Origin: Streptomyces katrae
GTDB lineage: Bacteria > Actinomycetota > Actinomycetes > Streptomycetales > Streptomycetaceae
Assembly (NCBI RefSeq): GCF_000966975.1
Contig: NZ_JZWV01001021.1
Coordinates: 1-7,339 of the forward strand
Length of the DNA stretch: 7,339 nucleotides
Direction: 5' to 3'
A program made the position numbers and the translations under genes. This document shows positions 6,223 to 7,339 of this stretch, piece after piece. The notes beneath the pieces are model-generated. The model was not told where the DNA came from. It saw only the letters and a program-made list of their open reading frames with translations, and ran no database searches. Positions within the stretch are counted from its first letter, which is position 1; each line of letters begins with the position of its first letter.

Positions 6223-6648
6223 TCAGGCGGGACGGGGATCGAGCGGACGGGGGTCGACCGGACGGGGGCGGCCGAAGAGGAGGTCGTAGCCCGGGGGGAG
6301 CTGGAGGAGGAGTCGTTGCAGCAGGTCGTCGTCGACGGCGTCGGCGACGACGCTCAGCACCGCGCTGACGTCCCAGGCCGCGGTGGCCTCCGTCGCGCCC
6401 TCGATCCAGGCGGCGGTGGCGCGGACGAACCGCTGCGCGTCCAGGGGCTCGTACGCCTCCAGCGGGTTGAGCAGGATCAGCGCGTACGCCTCGGGGAGCC
6501 GGGCGGCGACGCGGGCGCGGTCCTCGCCGACGAGGTGGGCGCCGAGGAGGGCGAGGACCACACGGGCGGCGCGGTCGGCTTCCTCACGGGAGGCGTACTC
6601 GCCGCGGTCTTGTACCTCCTCGATGAAGGTGTCCCAGCGCAGGGTCAT
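6223..6648 (-). CDS. DUF2267 family protein (first copy, own start inside the Hsp20 frame)
   Basis: From the ATG at 6648 this is a 141-residue DUF2267 protein. The start is strongly supported: GGAGG at 6661-6657 lies 8 nt upstream, and the conserved domain begins at once (MTLRWDTFIEEVQDRGEY). The middle block VGEDRARVAARLPEAY and the C-terminal AVLSVVADAVDDDLLQRLL, then LPPGYDLLFG, match its downstream paralogue. The tail repeats VDPRP and LDPRP, from a short tandem DNA repeat around 6229-6270. The same frame continues upstream without a stop into Hsp20, so the protein may also occur as the C-terminal domain of a fusion. Its position in a heat-shock operon suggests a stress-related role, but the domain has no known activity that I can state. 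Confidence 0.85.
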   Translation of the reverse strand: MTLRWDTFIEEVQDRGEYASREEADRAARVVLALLGAHLVGEDRARVAARLPEAYALILLNPLEAYEPLDAQRFVRATAAWIEGATEATAAWDVSAVLSVVADAVDDDLLQRLLLQLPPGYDLLFGRPRPVDPRPLDPRPA

Positions 6649-7212
6649 GACGCGTGCCTCCAGGGGTGGTGGAGTGGAGCGTTGGCCGCCGGGGTGACGG
6701 CGGCGTCCTGCGGGGGCGGGAGGAGGGAGGGGATCCTCCTGCCCCCGGCTCGGTGTGCCGCCGGGGCCCCGTGAGGGGCGGGGCGGGGGGCGGCCGCCTC
6801 CGGAGCTCCCGTCGCCGATGGCGATCTTGCGCGGCTTGGCACGCTCGGCGATCGGGATCCGCAGGGTCAGGACGCCCGCCTCGTAGTCCGCGGTGATGTG
6901 GTCGGTGTCGAGGGTGTCGGCCAGCATGACCTGCCGGGAGAACACCCCGAGCGGCCGCTCGGAGAGCTCCATCTGGGCCTGGTCCGACTTCGCGGTGGGC
7001 CGGCGTTCGGCCTTGACCGTCAGCATGTTCCGCTCGACGTCGATGTCGATCGCGTCCTTGGCGACGCCCGGGACGTCGAAGGCGATCACGTAGGAGTCGC
7101 CGTCGCGGTAGGCGTCCATCGGCATCGCGGTGGGCTTCGACCACGTGCCCGGGCCGGTCAGCTGCTGGGTGAGGCGGTCGAGCTCACGGAAGGGGTCGGT
7201 GCGCATCAGCAT
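6223..7212 (-). CDS. Hsp20/HSP18-type small heat-shock protein, frame continuing into DUF2267
   Basis: The start is ATG 7212, with AGGAGG 5 nt upstream; the frame is open to 7236, but that start lacks a site. Residues 1-16 (MLMRTDPFRELDRLTQ) and the alpha-crystallin domain (about 32-121), including VIAFDVPGV (42-50), ERPLGVFSRQ (85-94) and EAGVLTLRIP (111-120), identify an Hsp20 chaperone close to Streptomyces HSP18. KIAI (129-132) supplies the IxI motif that links subunits into oligomers. It should hold unfolding proteins in the cytosol under heat stress. A normal family member ends a little after this point (about 140-150 residues). Here no stop occurs: residues 134-188 form a low-complexity Pro/Arg/Gly/Ser linker, and the frame enters the DUF2267 protein at Met189 and stops at 6223, giving 329 residues. 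The linker DNA contains a strong hairpin. A true fusion, a lost stop or a sequencing error are all possible. Confidence 0.85.
   Translation of the reverse strand: MLMRTDPFRELDRLTQQLTGPGTWSKPTAMPMDAYRDGDSYVIAFDVPGVAKDAIDIDVERNMLTVKAERRPTAKSDQAQMELSERPLGVFSRQVMLADTLDTDHITADYEAGVLTLRIPIAERAKPRKIAIGDGSSGGGRPPPRPSRGPGGTPSRGQEDPLPPPAPAGRRRHPGGQRSTPPPLEARVMTLRWDTFIEEVQDRGEYASREEADRAARVVLALLGAHLVGEDRARVAARLPEAYALILLNPLEAYEPLDAQRFVRATAAWIEGATEATAAWDVSAVLSVVADAVDDDLLQRLLLQLPPGYDLLFGRPRPVDPRPLDPRPA
6711..6747 (-). terminator. Hairpin in the Hsp20-DUF2267 linker DNA
   Basis: CGGGGGC (6711-6717) and AGGAGG (6721-6726) pair with CCTCCT (6735-6740) and GCCCCCG (6741-6747). This makes a 13-bp stem with a GGG bulge and an 8-nt loop. 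It lies about 60 bp before the DUF2267 start, where an intercistronic attenuator or stability hairpin would be expected. It is embedded in an open frame, so its role as a terminator is uncertain; it may set the Hsp20 to DUF2267 expression ratio. Confidence 0.45.
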
Positions 7213-7264
7213 GGGAACCTCCTGATGTGTCTGCATTGGGTGCCAGTGCGCTTCAGGTACCTCC

Positions 7265-7293
7265 GTTGTAACATGTCATCGAAACGATGACAA
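7265..7293 (-). promoter_or_regulatory. Promoter of the Hsp20 operon
   Basis: On the minus strand a -35 hexamer TTGTCA (7293-7288) and a -10 hexamer TACAAC (7270-7265) are separated by exactly 17 bp, as for a vegetative-type sigma factor. Transcription would start near 7258, giving a leader of about 46 nt before the Hsp20 ATG. The perfect operator at 7274-7292 covers the -35 and most of the spacer, so a bound repressor would exclude RNA polymerase. Confidence 0.65.
7274..7292. promoter_or_regulatory. RheA-type heat-shock operator O1 (perfect)
   Basis: TGTCATC at 7274-7280, five bases (GAAAC), then GATGACA at 7286-7292. This is exactly the TGTCATC-N5-GATGACA inverted repeat known as the binding site of RheA, the temperature-sensing repressor of hsp18 in Streptomyces albus. 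It overlaps the Hsp20 promoter, and the regulated gene is of the right family. Control by RheA is therefore very likely, although the repressor gene is outside the window. Confidence 0.85.
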
Positions 7294-7300
7294 CCACATC

Positions 7301-7319
7301 CGGCATCCAATGGATGACA
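7301..7319. promoter_or_regulatory. Second, imperfect RheA-type operator O2
   Basis: CGGCATC-CAATG-GATGACA has the same architecture as O1. The right half is perfect and the left half matches 5 of 7, so 12 of 14 consensus positions are met. Its centre is 27 bp from that of O1, on the side facing the presumed divergent gene. It may give cooperative binding or control of the divergent gene. Confidence 0.5.
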
Positions 7320-7329
7320 TGCACGCTCT

Positions 7330-7334
7330 GGAGG
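7330..7334 (+). promoter_or_regulatory. Likely ribosome binding site of a divergent gene beyond the edge
   Basis: GGAGG on the plus strand lies five bases before the end of the window, with no start codon at a suitable distance inside it. A divergent gene probably begins just outside. In Streptomyces the HSP18 repressor gene rheA is divergent from hsp18, so rheA is the expected neighbour (inference). Confidence 0.4.
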
Positions 7335-7339
7335 TGTCG

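Noticed and set aside
5554..6774. 406-codon plus-strand frame across the DUF2267 genes
   Set aside because: Gly/Ala/Glu-rich antisense shadow. It begins inside the deacetylase gene and runs through the terminator structure.
7266..7294. Divergent plus-strand promoter TTGTAA-17-GACAAC over the operator
   Set aside because: The spacing is right but the -10 is poor and the downstream gene is not visible, so it is not reported as a feature.

Overview
The window is very GC-rich. Most reading frames stay open over long stretches on both strands, GTG starts are frequent, and starts are preceded by GGAGG-type ribosome binding sites. This fits a Streptomyces or close actinomycete relative. The gene families present (NCS1 permease, MerR/SDR pair, HSP18-type small heat-shock protein, DUF2267 proteins, a Tat-exported deacetylase) agree, but the species cannot be fixed from sequence alone.

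Layout, left to right. (1) 1-542 (+): the 3' part of a class II glutamine amidotransferase, cut by the left edge. (2) 564-2891 (-), transcribed right to left: a short-chain dehydrogenase/reductase (SDR), a MerR-family regulator 12 nt downstream of it, then a polyprenyl diphosphate synthase. A perfect 24-bp palindrome (2905-2928), with a TTGACC -35 hexamer overlapping one end, lies directly upstream of the SDR. This looks like the site where the MerR protein controls its own operon. A strong hairpin separates merR from the prenyl synthase, so that last gene may be only partly co-expressed. (3) 3021-4553 (-): an NCS1-family nucleobase/hydantoin/allantoin-type permease. (4) 4554-4895: a 342-bp divergent intergenic region with a hexamer repeat, an octamer repeat and a large two-tier inverted repeat. 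(5) 4896-5660 (+): a secreted polysaccharide deacetylase-like protein with an altered first catalytic motif, followed by a strong bidirectional terminator-like structure. (6) 5734-7212 (-): an Hsp20 (HSP18-like) gene followed by two tandem paralogous DUF2267 genes. (7) 7213-7339: the Hsp20 control region.

The most informative part is the right end. The Hsp20 promoter is covered by a perfect TGTCATC-N5-GATGACA inverted repeat, the operator described for the thermosensing repressor RheA of Streptomyces hsp18. A second copy matching 12 of 14 positions lies 27 bp away. The window ends on a GGAGG pointing right, where a divergent repressor gene such as rheA would be expected. The Hsp20 reading frame has no stop of its own: it runs through a Pro/Arg/Gly-rich stretch straight into the first DUF2267 gene, which nevertheless has its own excellent ribosome binding site. 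This could give a heat-inducible Hsp20-DUF2267 fusion plus a free DUF2267 protein from one frame, or it could be a lost stop or sequencing artefact.

No tRNA, rRNA, CRISPR array, insertion sequence or attachment site was seen.
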